64,000 nt of DNA from NCBI RefSeq assembly GCF_003014475.1, contig NZ_PYGJ01000005.1, positions 186,001-250,000 on the forward strand, read 5' to 3'. Positions 16,801-26,667 of the stretch are shown piece after piece (the stretch's first letter is position 1; each line of letters opens with the position of its first letter). The stretch comes from Shimia abyssi. Its GTDB lineage: Bacteria; Pseudomonadota; Alphaproteobacteria; Rhodobacterales; Rhodobacteraceae. The position numbers were made by a program, and so were the translations under genes. The notes beneath the pieces were generated by a model, which saw only the letters and a list, made by a program, of their open reading frames with translations, had not been told where the DNA came from and did not search any database.

Positions 16801-17799
16801 CTAACTGAACCTCTCAGGGCCAACCCACTGTACCACGTCATAGCGATCTCCATGTGCCCAGCCGACCGGCAACACCGCCTCGATCGTGGCCAAATCGCTG
16901 TCGCTCAGCGTGATTTCCGCCCCTCTCACCAGCTCATTGAAGTGGGTGACAGAGCGTGTGCCGGGGATGGCAAAAACGTGCTCGCCTTGAGCGAGAACCC
17001 ATGCAATCGCCAGCGCGGCGGCGGGTAAACCCATGTCTGCGGCCAAGGCGCGGAACTTGTCTGACTCTTTGATATTAAAGTCAAAATTTGACCCCATGAA
17101 CCGTGGATTGTTTCGCATGAACGGGATTTCCAGAATGCGTTCATACGAAAGCGGGTTGTCCGTAAGCAAGGAACGACCCACCGGAGAAAACGCCACCAGC
17201 GCCACATTCAACTCTGCACAGGTTTGCACCAACCCCAATTCCGGCGCGCGCACTGACAGCGAATATTCAGACTGCACCGCGGACACAGGAAATTCTCCAT
17301 GCGCTCTACGTAAAGAACTGGGTGCTATCTCACTGAATCCAATGTGTTTTGTCTTGCCCCGACGCACCAATTCACCCAAAGCGCCCGCCACGTCTTCAAT
17401 GGGCATTTCGGGGTCACGACGGTGCACGTAAAACAGATCAACACAATCTATGCCCATCCGCACCAAGCTCTGGTCAAGCTCCGCCTCAAGGTGTGCCAAG
17501 TCATTGCGAATACATCGTTTTCCGGCGTCATCTTTAGTGATCGCCGCCTTGCTTGCAATAAAAAACCTGTCCCGCGCGCCCTTGCCTCGCGCAGCCAGAT
17601 ACGTCCCAATCCGCTGCTCAGACGTGCCCATCCCATAGACATTGGCAGTGTCCAAATGGGTCACCCCCACATCCATTGCCGCATCCAAAATCGCGTGGCT
17701 CCGCGCCTCATCCGTCGGTCCATAGAAGTCTGAAAAAGACATCGCGCCAACGCCAACTGCTGATACATCCGGACCGTTTGAAAACTTGCGTAACTTCAT
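16801..17799 (-). CDS. Aldo/keto reductase
   Basis: A 332-residue NADPH-dependent aldo/keto reductase with a TIM barrel. The catalytic tetrad is readable: Asp and Tyr in HLDTANVYGMG, Lys in IASKAAI, and His in FYVHRRD. The C-terminal cofactor region VFAIPGTRSVTHFNELVRGAE is typical of the AKR13/YajO-like groups. Substrate unknown. It begins 3 nt after the cmk stop, so it is transcribed with cmk, occupying the place where rpsA normally lies. Confidence 0.9.
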   Translation of the reverse strand: MKLRKFSNGPDVSAVGVGAMSFSDFYGPTDEARSHAILDAAMDVGVTHLDTANVYGMGTSEQRIGTYLAARGKGARDRFFIASKAAITKDDAGKRCIRNDLAHLEAELDQSLVRMGIDCVDLFYVHRRDPEMPIEDVAGALGELVRRGKTKHIGFSEIAPSSLRRAHGEFPVSAVQSEYSLSVRAPELGLVQTCAELNVALVAFSPVGRSLLTDNPLSYERILEIPFMRNNPRFMGSNFDFNIKESDKFRALAADMGLPAAALAIAWVLAQGEHVFAIPGTRSVTHFNELVRGAEITLSDSDLATIEAVLPVGWAHGDRYDVVQWVGPERFS

Positions 17800-17802
17800 G
17801 AT

Positions 17803-18417
17803 TTAAATACCGTTCTTGCGACCTTCCACGACTTGAATTGCGCGAGAAACCGCCTCTTCAATGCTCAGGTTCGACGTATCTATTTCGACCGCATCCTGCG
17901 CCGCCACCAGCGGTGCCTCAGCCCTCTCACGATCCCGCCGGTCGCGCTCAACGACATCTGCCAGCACAGTATCACGGCTCACATCCATTCCGTTCTGCAC
18001 CAGTTCCGCAAACCTCCTGTCCGCCCGCACCTCGGCACTGGCGGTCACAAAAAGTTTCGCCTCCGCCTCCGGGCAAATCACAGTTCCAATGTCGCGCCCA
18101 TCCAAAACCGCCCCGCCTGCACGTCGCGCAAATGCCCGCTGAAACTCGATCAACGCCGCGCGAACTTCGCCAATGACGGCTACTTTGCTAGCTGACTGCG
18201 CAACCTCTGGGGTACGCAAATTGTCGCCCTGCAAATCTTCAGATGTCAGAGACTTGGCGGCTTCGACGGGGTCCGCGCCGAGCAAAACACACGCGCCAAC
18301 GGCTCGATATAGCAGTCCCGTATCGAGATGTGCAAAGCCAAAATGCGCTGCAACAGCCTTGGAAATGGTCCCTTTCCCAGCCGCCGCCGGACCGTCAATT
18401 GCAATGGTATAGCTCAT
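17803..18417 (-). CDS. cmk: Cytidylate kinase
   Basis: A 204-residue (d)CMP kinase, phosphorylating CMP/dCMP to the diphosphate. The N-terminal P-loop [17 protein letters not shown], the [12 protein letters not shown] nucleotide-binding segment, [20 protein letters not shown] and the lid [14 protein letters not shown] are all present. Length is slightly short of the E. coli enzyme but normal for alphaproteobacteria. In most relatives rpsA follows; here an aldo/keto reductase follows with a 3-nt gap. Confidence 0.96.
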   Translation of the reverse strand: MSYTIAIDGPAAAGKGTISKAVAAHFGFAHLDTGLLYRAVGACVLLGADPVEAAKSLTSEDLQGDNLRTPEVAQSASKVAVIGEVRAALIEFQRAFARRAGGAVLDGRDIGTVICPEAEAKLFVTASAEVRADRRFAELVQNGMDVSRDTVLADVVERDRRDRERAEAPLVAAQDAVEIDTSNLSIEEAVSRAIQVVEGRKNGI

Positions 18418-18476
18418 GAAACCTCGCTGATGTTATGCCGTCTCTCTATCTCAAGCTTTAGCCTCACGAGCAAGCC

Positions 18477-18983
18477 TTAGAGCACCCATCGCCGCAAAGA
18501 TACACGGGCTGCGCCAAACAAAAGGGCGGCAAAACAAAGGGTTGAGGAGATAGATTTGCTAATTGTCCAAAAACTGGACAAGCTCACCAGCGAACCTTCA
18601 ATCGTCTCGACCGGCATTGTGAGCATGACAGACACCAGATAATTCTCCAGATAATCAGAAGCGGCCCCCAACAATGCGACAAAGCCAAAGAATGTGGCCC
18701 ACCAACGTGAAAACAACATCTGAAAGCCTAGGATGAAAGTTAGTGCCAAAACTGCTGGAAAAAAGATATCCAGCTTATGCTGGACACCAAGGTAGAAGTC
18801 CCGCCCCGGCGCACTGAGAGCGCTGAGAAATGCCTGAGCGTCTTCCATTGAATAGCCCGTAGGACGCAGGTCGAACGGCACTTGCCCGCCTGCTTCTTGC
18901 GACACAAAGGGCAATGCCCATAGCACAATCGCCAAATAGGCTGCGCTTGCCACTACGAAACTGATCCAAAAGGCTCGCTGCAT
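18477..18983 (-). CDS. Hypothetical membrane protein, four predicted helices
   Basis: A 168-residue protein with hydrophobic segments near residues 5-28, 70-92, 95-115 and 140-160 and a periplasmic-looking first loop (VPFDLRPTGYSMEDAQAFLSAL). No recognised family signature. It lies between aroA and cmk on the same strand, and ATG at 18983 is the only sensible start. It is a typical small inner-membrane protein of unknown function. Confidence 0.65.
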   Translation of the reverse strand: MQRAFWISFVVASAAYLAIVLWALPFVSQEAGGQVPFDLRPTGYSMEDAQAFLSALSAPGRDFYLGVQHKLDIFFPAVLALTFILGFQMLFSRWWATFFGFVALLGAASDYLENYLVSVMLTMPVETIEGSLVSLSSFWTISKSISSTLCFAALLFGAARVSLRRWVL

Positions 18984-19131
18984 TCACACCCCAGATTGGG
19001 ACATCCTAGCCGACCAAACGGCGACATCGGTTGCCCACATTCACATCCCGCCGATCATGACGCCGAAACTGGCAAAAGCAACAAAAACCGCCTTTGAAGA
19101 ATTGACGCGCGCGCATTCTCCAATTGCGATT

Positions 19132-20484
19132 TTACGTGTCTGTTCGGACCACGTTTGCCCCGAGCGCGCTCATCAGCGGTTCGAAAATCGGGAACGACGT
19201 GGCAATCGGGTTCCCGTTGTCAACGCTAACCGGATTGTTGGCGGCCATGCCCAGCACCATGAAACTCATGGCGATGCGGTGATCAAGATGGCTTTCACAT
19301 GTGGCGCCGCCCGGTATATTGCCGTGGCCAAGCCCATGCACGACCCACCAATCGTCACCCTCGTCCACTTTGACACCATTCAAACGCAGGCCAGTTGCCA
19401 TAGCGTCGATCCGATCGGACTCCTTGACGCGCAACTCTTTGACGCCCTTCATCACTGTGTTGCCAGACGCAAATGCCGCGACCACGGACAGAACCGGGTA
19501 TTCGTCAATCATCGATGCCGCGCGCGCAGGATCTACGTCAATCCCCTTGAGATCAGGCGAAAACTTGGCGCGAAGATCAGCAACGGGTTCGCCACCTTCC
19601 TCGCGTTCATTTTCATAAGTCAGATCAGCACCCATTTCACGTAGCGTGGTAAACAATCCAGCGCGTGTTGGATTCAGCCCGATATTTGGCACCAGCACAT
19701 CCGAACCTGGCGTGATAATCGCAGCGCAAACCGGAAATGCTGCAGAGCTTGGGTCGCGCGGCACAACAATCGTCTGGGGCTTTAGCTCTGGCTGTCCATT
19801 CAGAGTGATGACCCGTCCTTGATTCGTTTCTTCAACGGAAATCTCAGCGCCAAAGCCCTTCAGCATGCGTTCGGTATGATCTCGCGTGGCTTCTTTTTCG
19901 ATCACCACAGTTTGGCCCGGTGCGTTCAGCCCTGCGAGCAAAACAGCTGATTTCACCTGTGCCGAGGGCATGGGCACTTCATAGTTTACAGATACGGGTG
20001 CGGACGCCCCAACAATGGTCATCGGCAAACGCCCGCCCGAGCGACCAACAGATGTCGCCCCAAACAGCGCGATTGGATCAGTCACCCGCGCCATTGGGCG
20101 TTTATTCAGACTAGCGTCGCCAGTAAAAGTGGCCGTAACTCCAGAGGTTGCCATCGCTCCCATGATCAGGCGGACACCGGTGCCGGAGTTTCCGCAATCG
20201 ATCACGTTGTCCGGTTCTGCAAAACCGCCGACACCGACACCGTGCACAGTCCATTCACCATTTCCATGCTCAATTACATCAGCCCCAAAGGCACGCATGG
20301 CCTTGGCTGTGTCCAGTACGTCTTCGCCTTCAAGCAAACCGGAAATATTGGTCTCCCCCACGGCCATCGCACCCAAAATAAGCGAGCGATGGGAAATGGA
20401 TTTGTCGCCGGGAACATGCGCCTCGCCTGTTAGCGGGCCACAGGGATTAGACGTCATTGGAATGATGGTGCCGTGTCCGGACAT
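19132..20484 (-). CDS. aroA: 3-phosphoshikimate 1-carboxyvinyltransferase (EPSP synthase)
   Basis: A 450-residue EPSP synthase, joining shikimate-3-phosphate and phosphoenolpyruvate in aromatic amino-acid synthesis. The N-terminal [16 protein letters not shown] carries the active-site Lys; [14 protein letters not shown] (with an Ala in the PEP-loop region), LNKRPMARV, and the C-terminal [11 protein letters not shown] are clear. The sequence looks like the class II, glyphosate-tolerant type found in Agrobacterium and relatives; this is inferred from the [11 protein letters not shown] variant. It heads the aroA/cmk group on this strand. Confidence 0.96.
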   Translation of the reverse strand: MSGHGTIIPMTSNPCGPLTGEAHVPGDKSISHRSLILGAMAVGETNISGLLEGEDVLDTAKAMRAFGADVIEHGNGEWTVHGVGVGGFAEPDNVIDCGNSGTGVRLIMGAMATSGVTATFTGDASLNKRPMARVTDPIALFGATSVGRSGGRLPMTIVGASAPVSVNYEVPMPSAQVKSAVLLAGLNAPGQTVVIEKEATRDHTERMLKGFGAEISVEETNQGRVITLNGQPELKPQTIVVPRDPSSAAFPVCAAIITPGSDVLVPNIGLNPTRAGLFTTLREMGADLTYENEREEGGEPVADLRAKFSPDLKGIDVDPARAASMIDEYPVLSVVAAFASGNTVMKGVKELRVKESDRIDAMATGLRLNGVKVDEGDDWWVVHGLGHGNIPGGATCESHLDHRIAMSFMVLGMAANNPVSVDNGNPIATSFPIFEPLMSALGANVVRTDT

Positions 20485-20574
20485 GAGCGCGCGCTTCCTC
20501 TATAGATCGTTGTCTTTCTGTTAGCGCAACACCCCGGTGTCGTCCATGCCGTGTGACGCACTACTGATCAGAAA

Positions 20575-21288
20575 TCAGGTTCGCCGGAACGTCAGGTAGT
20601 GCGGACTACGCCCCTCACGAAAGGCTTTTTGTTCATAGCGGGTGGAGATCCAGTCATCCCAGGGTGCACGCCAGTCATCCGGGCGTTCCGCCAACCACTC
20701 AAAACCGAACTGCGGCACCTGTTCCAACGTTTGGCGTACATAGTCCGGGATATCTGTTGCCACACGGAAAATCGCACCCGGTTTCAAAACCTTTGCTAAC
20801 GGTGCGAGGTGCTCTGGCGTTACAAACCGCCGGCGGTGATGGCGCTTTTTCGGCCAAGGATCAGGATAAAGCAGAAAGGCGCGTGAAATGCTTGCTTCGG
20901 GCAATACATCGAACATGTCTCGCGCATCGCCGGGATGTACACGCACATTGGCTGCCCCGGCTTTGCGGATTTTGCCCAGCAACATGGCGACGCCGTTGAT
21001 ATAGGGTTCACATCCAATGATCCCGACATTTGGGTTTTGCACGGCCTGATGCACCATATGTTCACCACCCCCAAACCCGATTTCCAGCCAGACGTCTCGG
21101 TCGCCAAAAATGCTAGCCAGATCAAGCGGTGTGCGTTCTGGGTTCACATCCCAATCCACAGCTCCGGGGGACAGCGCAGCCAGGTCCTGATCGAGATAGG
21201 CTTCCTGGCTCTTGCGCAGGCCTTTACCTTTGAAACGACCATAAAAATTGCGCCATGGAGCGCCTGATGGATGTTTGGAATCTGTCAT
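20575..21288 (-). CDS. trmB: tRNA (guanine-N7-)-methyltransferase
   Basis: A 237-residue SAM-dependent methyltransferase that makes m7G46 in tRNA variable loops. Motif I is WLEIGFGGGEHM; the TrmB-specific LLYPDPWPKKRHHRRR is present, as is the C-terminal TRYEQKAFREGR. The start at 21288 (MTDSKHPSG) begins closer to the conserved region than the in-frame 21324 alternative. It lies downstream of metK, from which it is separated by a strong terminator, so it needs its own promoter in the 21289-21345 gap. Confidence 0.95.
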   Translation of the reverse strand: MTDSKHPSGAPWRNFYGRFKGKGLRKSQEAYLDQDLAALSPGAVDWDVNPERTPLDLASIFGDRDVWLEIGFGGGEHMVHQAVQNPNVGIIGCEPYINGVAMLLGKIRKAGAANVRVHPGDARDMFDVLPEASISRAFLLYPDPWPKKRHHRRRFVTPEHLAPLAKVLKPGAIFRVATDIPDYVRQTLEQVPQFGFEWLAERPDDWRAPWDDWISTRYEQKAFREGRSPHYLTFRRT

Positions 21289-21345
21289 GCCGCGGGCATA
21301 GTGTTTTGAGCGGGAATTGTCCAATCACTGGCACATCTCTGGCAC

Positions 21346-21388
21346 AAAAAAAGGCCAAAGCCCCGTGTTTTAGGCTTTGGCCTTTTTG
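21346..21388 (-). terminator. metK rho-independent terminator
   Basis: A perfect 15-bp stem (21348-21362 with 21373-21387) with A-tract and T-tract ends and a 10-nt loop. It is 19 nt beyond the metK stop codon and is structurally bidirectional. Confidence 0.95.
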
Positions 21389-21406
21389 TCAGATCGCTGA
21401 ATAGCG

Positions 21407-22588
21407 TCAAACAGCTTTCTTAAGGACCTCGACCAGATCAGTTTTTTCCCAACTGAAACCGCCATCGGCGTCCGGCTGGCGGCCAAAGTGTCCATAAGCC
21501 GCTGTGCGCTGATAGATCGGCTTGTTCAGGCTCAGATGTTCGCGAATGCCACGCGGGCTCAGGTCCATAACCTGCCCAATTGCCTTTTCAATGTCTACTG
21601 GCGCGACCTGACCGCTGCCATGTGTTTCGGCATAGATCGACAGAGGTTGGCTAACGCCAATCGCATAGCTGAGCTGGATCGTGCAGCGCTCGGCCATGCC
21701 CGCCGCGACAACGTTCTTGGCCAGATAGCGCGCTGCATAGGCGGCAGAACGGTCTACTTTGGTCGGGTCTTTACCAGAAAACGCTCCCCCCCCGTGTGGG
21801 GCTGCACCGCCATAAGTATCAACGATGATTTTGCGGCCGGTTAGTCCAGCGTCGCCATCAGGTCCGCCAATGACAAACTTGCCTGTGGGGTTCACGTGCC
21901 AGACTGTGTCGCCACTGACCCAGCCTTCGGGTAGAACTTCACGGATGTATGGCTCGACCACCGCGCGCACATCGTCCGAGGTCATGTTTTCGTCCATGTG
22001 CTGGGTTGACAATACAATTGAGCTGACGCCAACTGGAACACCATTTTCGTAAATCACCGAAAGCTGGGATTTCGCGTCAGGCCCCAGCGTCGGTTCCTGA
22101 CCAGATTTACGCACTTCGGCCAAACGGCGCAGAATGGCATGAGAATACTGGATCGGGGCTGGCATTAGCGCTTCGGTTTCACGTGTGGCATAGCCAAACA
22201 TAATCCCTTGATCGCCAGCGCCCTCGTCCTTGTTGGCTGCCGCGTCTACGCCTTGGGCAATATGCGCGGATTGCTCGTGCAACAGGTTGGTGATCTCGAC
22301 GGTTTCGTGGTGAAACTTGTCCTGCTCGTATCCGATGTCTTTGATACAGGCACGCGCAATATCGTCGATGCGCCCCATATACTCGGTCAGCTTGGCCTGA
22401 TCAGACAGGCCAACTTCGCCCCCGATCACAACCCGGTTTGTGGTCGCAAACGTTTCTGCAGCAACCCGTGCTTCGGGTTCCTCGGCCAAAAATGCGTCCA
22501 ATACCGCATCGGAAATGCGGTCGCATACCTTATCGGGATGCCCTTCCGAAACGCTTTCGGAAGTGAAAGTGTAGTTCTGTCTGCTCAT
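21407..22588 (-). CDS. metK: S-adenosylmethionine synthetase
   Basis: A 393-residue methionine adenosyltransferase that makes SAM from methionine and ATP. The N-terminal [19 protein letters not shown] and the [12 protein letters not shown] signature are present, as are the [19 protein letters not shown] phosphate-binding region and [12 protein letters not shown] near the end. The start at 22588 (MSRQNYTF) has GGAGC at 5-nt spacing. Upstream in-frame starts at 22618 and 22600 are rejected because they fall within the riboswitch. Expression is probably repressed by SAM through that riboswitch. Confidence 0.98.
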   Translation of the reverse strand: MSRQNYTFTSESVSEGHPDKVCDRISDAVLDAFLAEEPEARVAAETFATTNRVVIGGEVGLSDQAKLTEYMGRIDDIARACIKDIGYEQDKFHHETVEITNLLHEQSAHIAQGVDAAANKDEGAGDQGIMFGYATRETEALMPAPIQYSHAILRRLAEVRKSGQEPTLGPDAKSQLSVIYENGVPVGVSSIVLSTQHMDENMTSDDVRAVVEPYIREVLPEGWVSGDTVWHVNPTGKFVIGGPDGDAGLTGRKIIVDTYGGAAPHGGGAFSGKDPTKVDRSAAYAARYLAKNVVAAGMAERCTIQLSYAIGVSQPLSIYAETHGSGQVAPVDIEKAIGQVMDLSPRGIREHLSLNKPIYQRTAAYGHFGRQPDADGGFSWEKTDLVEVLKKAV

Positions 22589-22640
22589 GAAGTGCTCCAT
22601 TGTTTCTGAACGCGTCACGCCAGGAAGCCGTTGTGACGGT
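22589..22640 (-). ncRNA. SAM/SAH riboswitch in the metK leader
   Basis: On the minus strand the leader contains GTCACAACGGCTTCCTGGCG followed by TGAC, a spacer, and AATGGAGCACTTC directly before the metK ATG. A 6-bp stem forms between 22633-22638 and 22613-22618. The loop GGCTTCC can pair with the GGAGC at 22598-22594, giving the H-type pseudoknot that buries the ribosome-binding site. Sequence and position match the SAM/SAH riboswitch class known from Rhodobacterales metK leaders. A weak possible promoter (TTGACC at 22683-22678) overlaps the lnt stop. Confidence 0.9.
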
Positions 22641-22679
22641 GAATAACGCAGTCCGGCTTACGCTGGACGACGCGTTAGG

Positions 22680-24185
22680 TCAATCGCTTTTGAAACGCGT
22701 ACGTAGCGTTAATAATCCAGTAACCACAAGCAAAACGAAAGCCAGCGGCAGGTCGCCGGTGCGCGAATACATGGTTGGTGTGGCTGCTGGCGGCAACGCG
22801 GCGTCGATGTACCCCTCTTCGTTCAGCGGCAAAAAGGCGGTGACGCGTCCCTTGGCCGATATGACAGCAGACACACCGGTGTTGGCCGCGCGCACCATTG
22901 GCAGACCCTGCTCAATCGCGCGCATCCGTGCTTGGGCAAGATGCTGATACGGTCCTGAAAAGTTTCCGAACCAAGCATCGTTGGTCACTTGCATTAAAAA
23001 GTCCGGCCGTTCCGCCGCTCCACCAACATCCTGTGGGAAAACCGCCTCGTAGCAGATCAAGGGAAGCGCTTTGCCAAGCTTTCCCAAATCCATCACAACC
23101 GGGCCCGAACCGGCGGAATAGCCATCGCCATGCTGGCTGGCAAATCCGCGAATACCAAACCAGCTCAGCATATTGCCCAATGGAATGTACTCTCCAAATG
23201 GAACAAGGTGGTGCTTGTCATACACCTGCGCGACCTGCCCCTGCGCGTCCATTAAGACAGCAGAGTTATAGGCGCGCACGCCGTCGGTCCGGTTGACTCC
23301 GAGCACAACGGGTTTGCCAGCTGCAGCCTCGGCAATCACGTCCAACGTATGTCCGGCGCGATCCAGTAAAACCGGCACCGAGGTTTCCGGCCAAATGATC
23401 AGCTCCGGGCGAGTCTCGCCAACCGCTGTGTAGAGCACTGCACGATCGAAGAACCGGCGCATGTGTTCCGGTTCCCATTTCAAATGCTGCGGCGCGTTGG
23501 GTTGCACCAACCGAACAACTGGCGCATCAGTTGCAACCGGCAGATCGCCCCTGGGCGTCAGAAACAGAGCCGCAACCACCGAAATGGCGCCGATAGCAGG
23601 CGCAAAACGTTGGCGCCCTTCCCGGCTTGCGGCAACTGACACCAGCCACGCGAGCAGGAACACAAACAGGTTCACCCCGTGCGGACCAAGCCAAGACGCC
23701 AACTGGCCACCAACGGAATCCACCAACACATAGCCCGGCATACCCCATGGGAAGCCACCGAAGACATATGCACGTGCCAACTCTGCCAGAGACAGGAACA
23801 CCGCGAGCGGCCAAATCGCATTACTGACCCGGCGTGTTGCCCAAAACGCTAGTGCCCAAAATAGGCCAAGGCCAGTCGAAAGGAAGAGAATGGCAAATGG
23901 CGCCATCCAACCGTGCCGCATAGGGTCCACAAAAAACGGTTCCACGATCCAATGGATCGAGACCGCAAAATAGCCGACGCCAAGACCCCAGCCAAGCCAC
24001 CACGCTTGCCCAGGCGATTGGGTTCTTCCCAAATACAAAACGGCGACGCCCAGACCAGCAATTGTTAGGAAAAAAAGGTCGAACGGCGGGTGGCCCAGAC
24101 CGGCAACTCCGCCAGCCGCCAACATCACCAACAAGTCGCGCCGCGTCACCGATTGAAACCAGCGACGCCGACGCCCGTCAGTCAT
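22680..24185 (-). CDS. lnt: Apolipoprotein N-acyltransferase
   Basis: A 501-residue inner-membrane enzyme that N-acylates the lipoprotein amino-terminal Cys. The N-terminal half has six or more hydrophobic segments; the C-terminal half is a nitrilase-like domain with the Glu-Lys-Cys triad readable in IIWPETSVP, YDKHHLVPFGEY and PLICYEAVFP. Its ATG at 24185 overlaps the end of the upstream corC-like gene by 8 nt. This corC-lnt-metK order is common in alphaproteobacteria. Confidence 0.95.
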   Translation of the reverse strand: MTDGRRRRWFQSVTRRDLLVMLAAGGVAGLGHPPFDLFFLTIAGLGVAVLYLGRTQSPGQAWWLGWGLGVGYFAVSIHWIVEPFFVDPMRHGWMAPFAILFLSTGLGLFWALAFWATRRVSNAIWPLAVFLSLAELARAYVFGGFPWGMPGYVLVDSVGGQLASWLGPHGVNLFVFLLAWLVSVAASREGRQRFAPAIGAISVVAALFLTPRGDLPVATDAPVVRLVQPNAPQHLKWEPEHMRRFFDRAVLYTAVGETRPELIIWPETSVPVLLDRAGHTLDVIAEAAAGKPVVLGVNRTDGVRAYNSAVLMDAQGQVAQVYDKHHLVPFGEYIPLGNMLSWFGIRGFASQHGDGYSAGSGPVVMDLGKLGKALPLICYEAVFPQDVGGAAERPDFLMQVTNDAWFGNFSGPYQHLAQARMRAIEQGLPMVRAANTGVSAVISAKGRVTAFLPLNEEGYIDAALPPAATPTMYSRTGDLPLAFVLLVVTGLLTLRTRFKSD

Positions 24186-25065
24186 CAATAGAGCTTTCAG
24201 GCAATATCACACGCAAACGTTTGATGCGGCGTGGGTCTGCATCTATCACCTCAAAGGTCACACCATCAGGTAGTTCCATAACTTCGCCACGGGCGGGGAC
24301 GTGCCCACACAGCATGAACGCCAAGCCACCCAGCGTATCGACCTCTTCCACATCCACATCTTCGTAATGTGTCAGAGACCGACCAATCGCCGCCTCAAAC
24401 TCTGCGAGCGGCGACTTGGCATAAGCCAGATAAGATCCCGGTTTTTCCTCGGTCCAGAGGTCGACTTCCTCGATGTCGTGTTCGTCTTCGATTTCGCCGA
24501 TGACCTGTTCAATCAAATCCTCAATCGTAACGAGGCCATCAACGCCGCCATATTCGTCAATCACCAATGCCATGTGACGACGCTCTGCCTGCATACGTGT
24601 CAGCAACACGCCAATCGACATCGAAGGCGGCACAAACAGCAAGGGGCGCAGGCCCAGCTTGACCGAAAACCGTCCACCGGTCCCATTAAACCCGTGGCGC
24701 AATGCGAAATCTTTTAGGTGAACAAAACCAATCGGCGTATCCAGCGTACCTTCATAAACCGGAACCCGGGTCAGACCGCTTTCACGGAAAAGTTGTACAA
24801 GGTCCGCCTTGGTAATGGTTGACGGCACCGCAACGATGTCTGCCTTCGGAATAGCCACATCCTCAACCCGCATACGGCGCAGGTTGATCATACCATGGGT
24901 TTGAACCGGCGGGGGTGTCGACACTGCCGCCTCGCCCGAAGACTCATTTGTCTGGGAAGTGTCTGAAAAAAACAGGCGTCGTAATATGCCGCCCTTACTC
25001 TTGCTTTGGCCTACAGGCTGCGCGCGAAGCGCTGCGTTAGAAGACCCGTCGATACTGTCGCCCAT
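24178..25065 (-). CDS. CorC/HlyC-type CBS-domain protein
   Basis: A 295-residue cytoplasmic protein with two CBS domains (about residues 65-180; MRVEDVAIPKADIVAVP..., then LLTRMQAERRHMALVIDEYG) and a C-terminal CorC/HlyC transporter-associated domain (LAEFEAAIGRSL...EEVDTLGGLAFML). Such proteins are annotated as magnesium/cobalt efflux or hemolysin-like; the partner is often a CNNM-type membrane protein, absent here. The ybeY-corC-lnt order is conserved in proteobacteria. It overlaps lnt by 8 nt. Confidence 0.9.
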   Translation of the reverse strand: MGDSIDGSSNAALRAQPVGQSKSKGGILRRLFFSDTSQTNESSGEAAVSTPPPVQTHGMINLRRMRVEDVAIPKADIVAVPSTITKADLVQLFRESGLTRVPVYEGTLDTPIGFVHLKDFALRHGFNGTGGRFSVKLGLRPLLFVPPSMSIGVLLTRMQAERRHMALVIDEYGGVDGLVTIEDLIEQVIGEIEDEHDIEEVDLWTEEKPGSYLAYAKSPLAEFEAAIGRSLTHYEDVDVEEVDTLGGLAFMLCGHVPARGEVMELPDGVTFEVIDADPRRIKRLRVILPESSIDD

Positions 25066-25095
25066 TGTTCCTTTCCGTCGGGGATACGCCCCTTT

Positions 25096-25602
25096 TTAAG
25101 TATATGGGTCCGCTATGCCCAATTTGCCAAGTATCTCTGTCTCAAGCGATTCCATCAAAGTGGCATCTTTGTCACGGACATGATCATACCCCAAGAGGTG
25201 TAACAGGCCGTGAACAGCCAAATGGGTCACATGATCGTGCATGGTTTTACCTTCCTCTGCCGCCTCGCGCGCACAGGTTTCCCACGCAATTGCAATGTCA
25301 CCCAACTCATCCGCCATACCGAGTAGTCCCGGCCCTGGGAGCGCCGGTGTATCACCATCAATTTGCACGCCGCGTTCTTCACTTGGCCAGCTCAACACAT
25401 TGGTTGGCACGGGTTTGTCGCGAAATTCGGTGTTCAGAGTCGCAATGCGCGCGTCATCACAGGCCAGTAGCGCCACCTCAAACTGGTTTGCATCCAGACC
25501 GAGATGGGACAACGCCGCGCGACAAGCGCGCTCGGACAACCCTTCAAGATCGATGGCCTCCCATCGTCCATCCTCGATGATCGCGTCAATCAACATGTTC
25601 AT
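25096..25602 (-). CDS. ybeY: Endoribonuclease YbeY (rRNA maturation)
   Basis: A 168-residue zinc endoribonuclease involved in 16S rRNA 3'-end maturation and ribosome quality control. The metal site HGLLHLLGYDH supplies His131, His135 and His141. The preceding TNVLSWPSEE and GDIAIAWETC segments are family-typical. The second Met (25596) is an equally possible start. It lies 24 nt downstream of phoH, the classic phoH-ybeY-corC cluster. Confidence 0.95.
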   Translation of the reverse strand: MNMLIDAIIEDGRWEAIDLEGLSERACRAALSHLGLDANQFEVALLACDDARIATLNTEFRDKPVPTNVLSWPSEERGVQIDGDTPALPGPGLLGMADELGDIAIAWETCAREAAEEGKTMHDHVTHLAVHGLLHLLGYDHVRDKDATLMESLETEILGKLGIADPYT

Positions 25603-25626
25603 TCTCTCGCACAGGGGCTGCCTTAT

Positions 25627-26667
25627 TCAGGCGCGTCTGTCCTTGTCTGACTGTGCGCGCTCTGAGTCCGCGTCATATGCCTTGATGATCGCGGCCACAA
25701 GCGGATGCCGAACCACATCGTCCGCAGTGAAGTAATTGAAGGAGATCTTGTCGATATGGCTGAGCAATCGTTCGGCATCCCTTAGCCCAGACTGCACGCC
25801 GCGTGGCAGGTCAACCTGACTGCGATCCCCCGTGATCACCATACGTGATCCCTCACCCAGTCGGGTCAGGAACATCTTCATCTGCATGGTTGTGGCATTC
25901 TGCGCCTCGTCCAGCACCACAAAGGCATTCGCCAAGGTGCGCCCCCGCATAAAGGCGAGGGGAGCAATTTCGATTCGCTTCTCTTCGATCAACTTTGCCA
26001 GCTGCTTGCCCGGTAGGAAATCATTCAGCGCATCATAAAGCGGCTGCATATACGGATCGACCTTGTCCTTCATATCGCCAGGCAGATAGCCCAGCTTTTC
26101 GCCAGCTTCGACCGCAGGACGACTTAGGATGATGCGGTCGACATGTCCTTGAATGAACAGCGAAACACCAACCGCCACGGCAAGATAGGTTTTGCCCGTA
26201 CCAGCCGGACCAATACCAAAGGCGAGCTCATTGTTGAACAGCGACATGACGTAAGCTTTTTGAGCGTCGGTGCGCGGTTCCACCAGTTTTTTGCGCGTCT
26301 TGATCTCAACCGTGCCGCCTTTGAACATTTCAAGCTGATCACCGGCCCGCGTTCCAGTATCGGCCTCTGAACCGCCCATACGGATTTCGCGGTCAATATC
26401 TCCATGTTCCACGGATTTACCGGTTTCCAGACGTTCATACAGTGAGGACAGGATTTGAGCCGCTTCCTCACGTGCGCCATCTTCGCCGTGAATCGCCAAC
26501 TGATTGCCGCGCCTTAATATCTGCACCCCAACCTTTTGTTCGATGTCTGCCAGATTGCGATCATATTCCCCGCAAAGGTCTATCAACAAACGATTATCCG
26601 GAAACTCGATAAGGGTTTCTGTAGGCTGTTGAGCTGCGGGCGGTGGGGTCATTGCGCCAGTGGGCAA
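25627..26667 (-). CDS. phoH: PhoH-like ATPase (YbeZ type)
   Basis: A 346-residue PhoH-like protein, a P-loop ATPase that works with YbeY in RNA metabolism. The N-terminus carries a KH-like segment (PDNRLLIDLCGEYDRNLADIE). Walker A is GIGPAGTGKT (153-160 core), Walker B is AFVVLDEAQNAT, and the GDRSQVDLPRG motif follows. The TTG at 26667 is favoured because GGAG precedes it with 6-nt spacing; the next in-frame ATG is at 26652. It heads the phoH-ybeY-corC-lnt run. Confidence 0.94.
   Translation of the reverse strand: MPTGAMTPPPAAQQPTETLIEFPDNRLLIDLCGEYDRNLADIEQKVGVQILRRGNQLAIHGEDGAREEAAQILSSLYERLETGKSVEHGDIDREIRMGGSEADTGTRAGDQLEMFKGGTVEIKTRKKLVEPRTDAQKAYVMSLFNNELAFGIGPAGTGKTYLAVAVGVSLFIQGHVDRIILSRPAVEAGEKLGYLPGDMKDKVDPYMQPLYDALNDFLPGKQLAKLIEEKRIEIAPLAFMRGRTLANAFVVLDEAQNATTMQMKMFLTRLGEGSRMVITGDRSQVDLPRGVQSGLRDAERLLSHIDKISFNYFTADDVVRHPLVAAIIKAYDADSERAQSDKDRRA

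Noticed and set aside
22589-22618. A 10-residue N-terminal extension of metK.
   Set aside because: The codons fall inside the SAM/SAH riboswitch and the family starts at MSRQNYTF.
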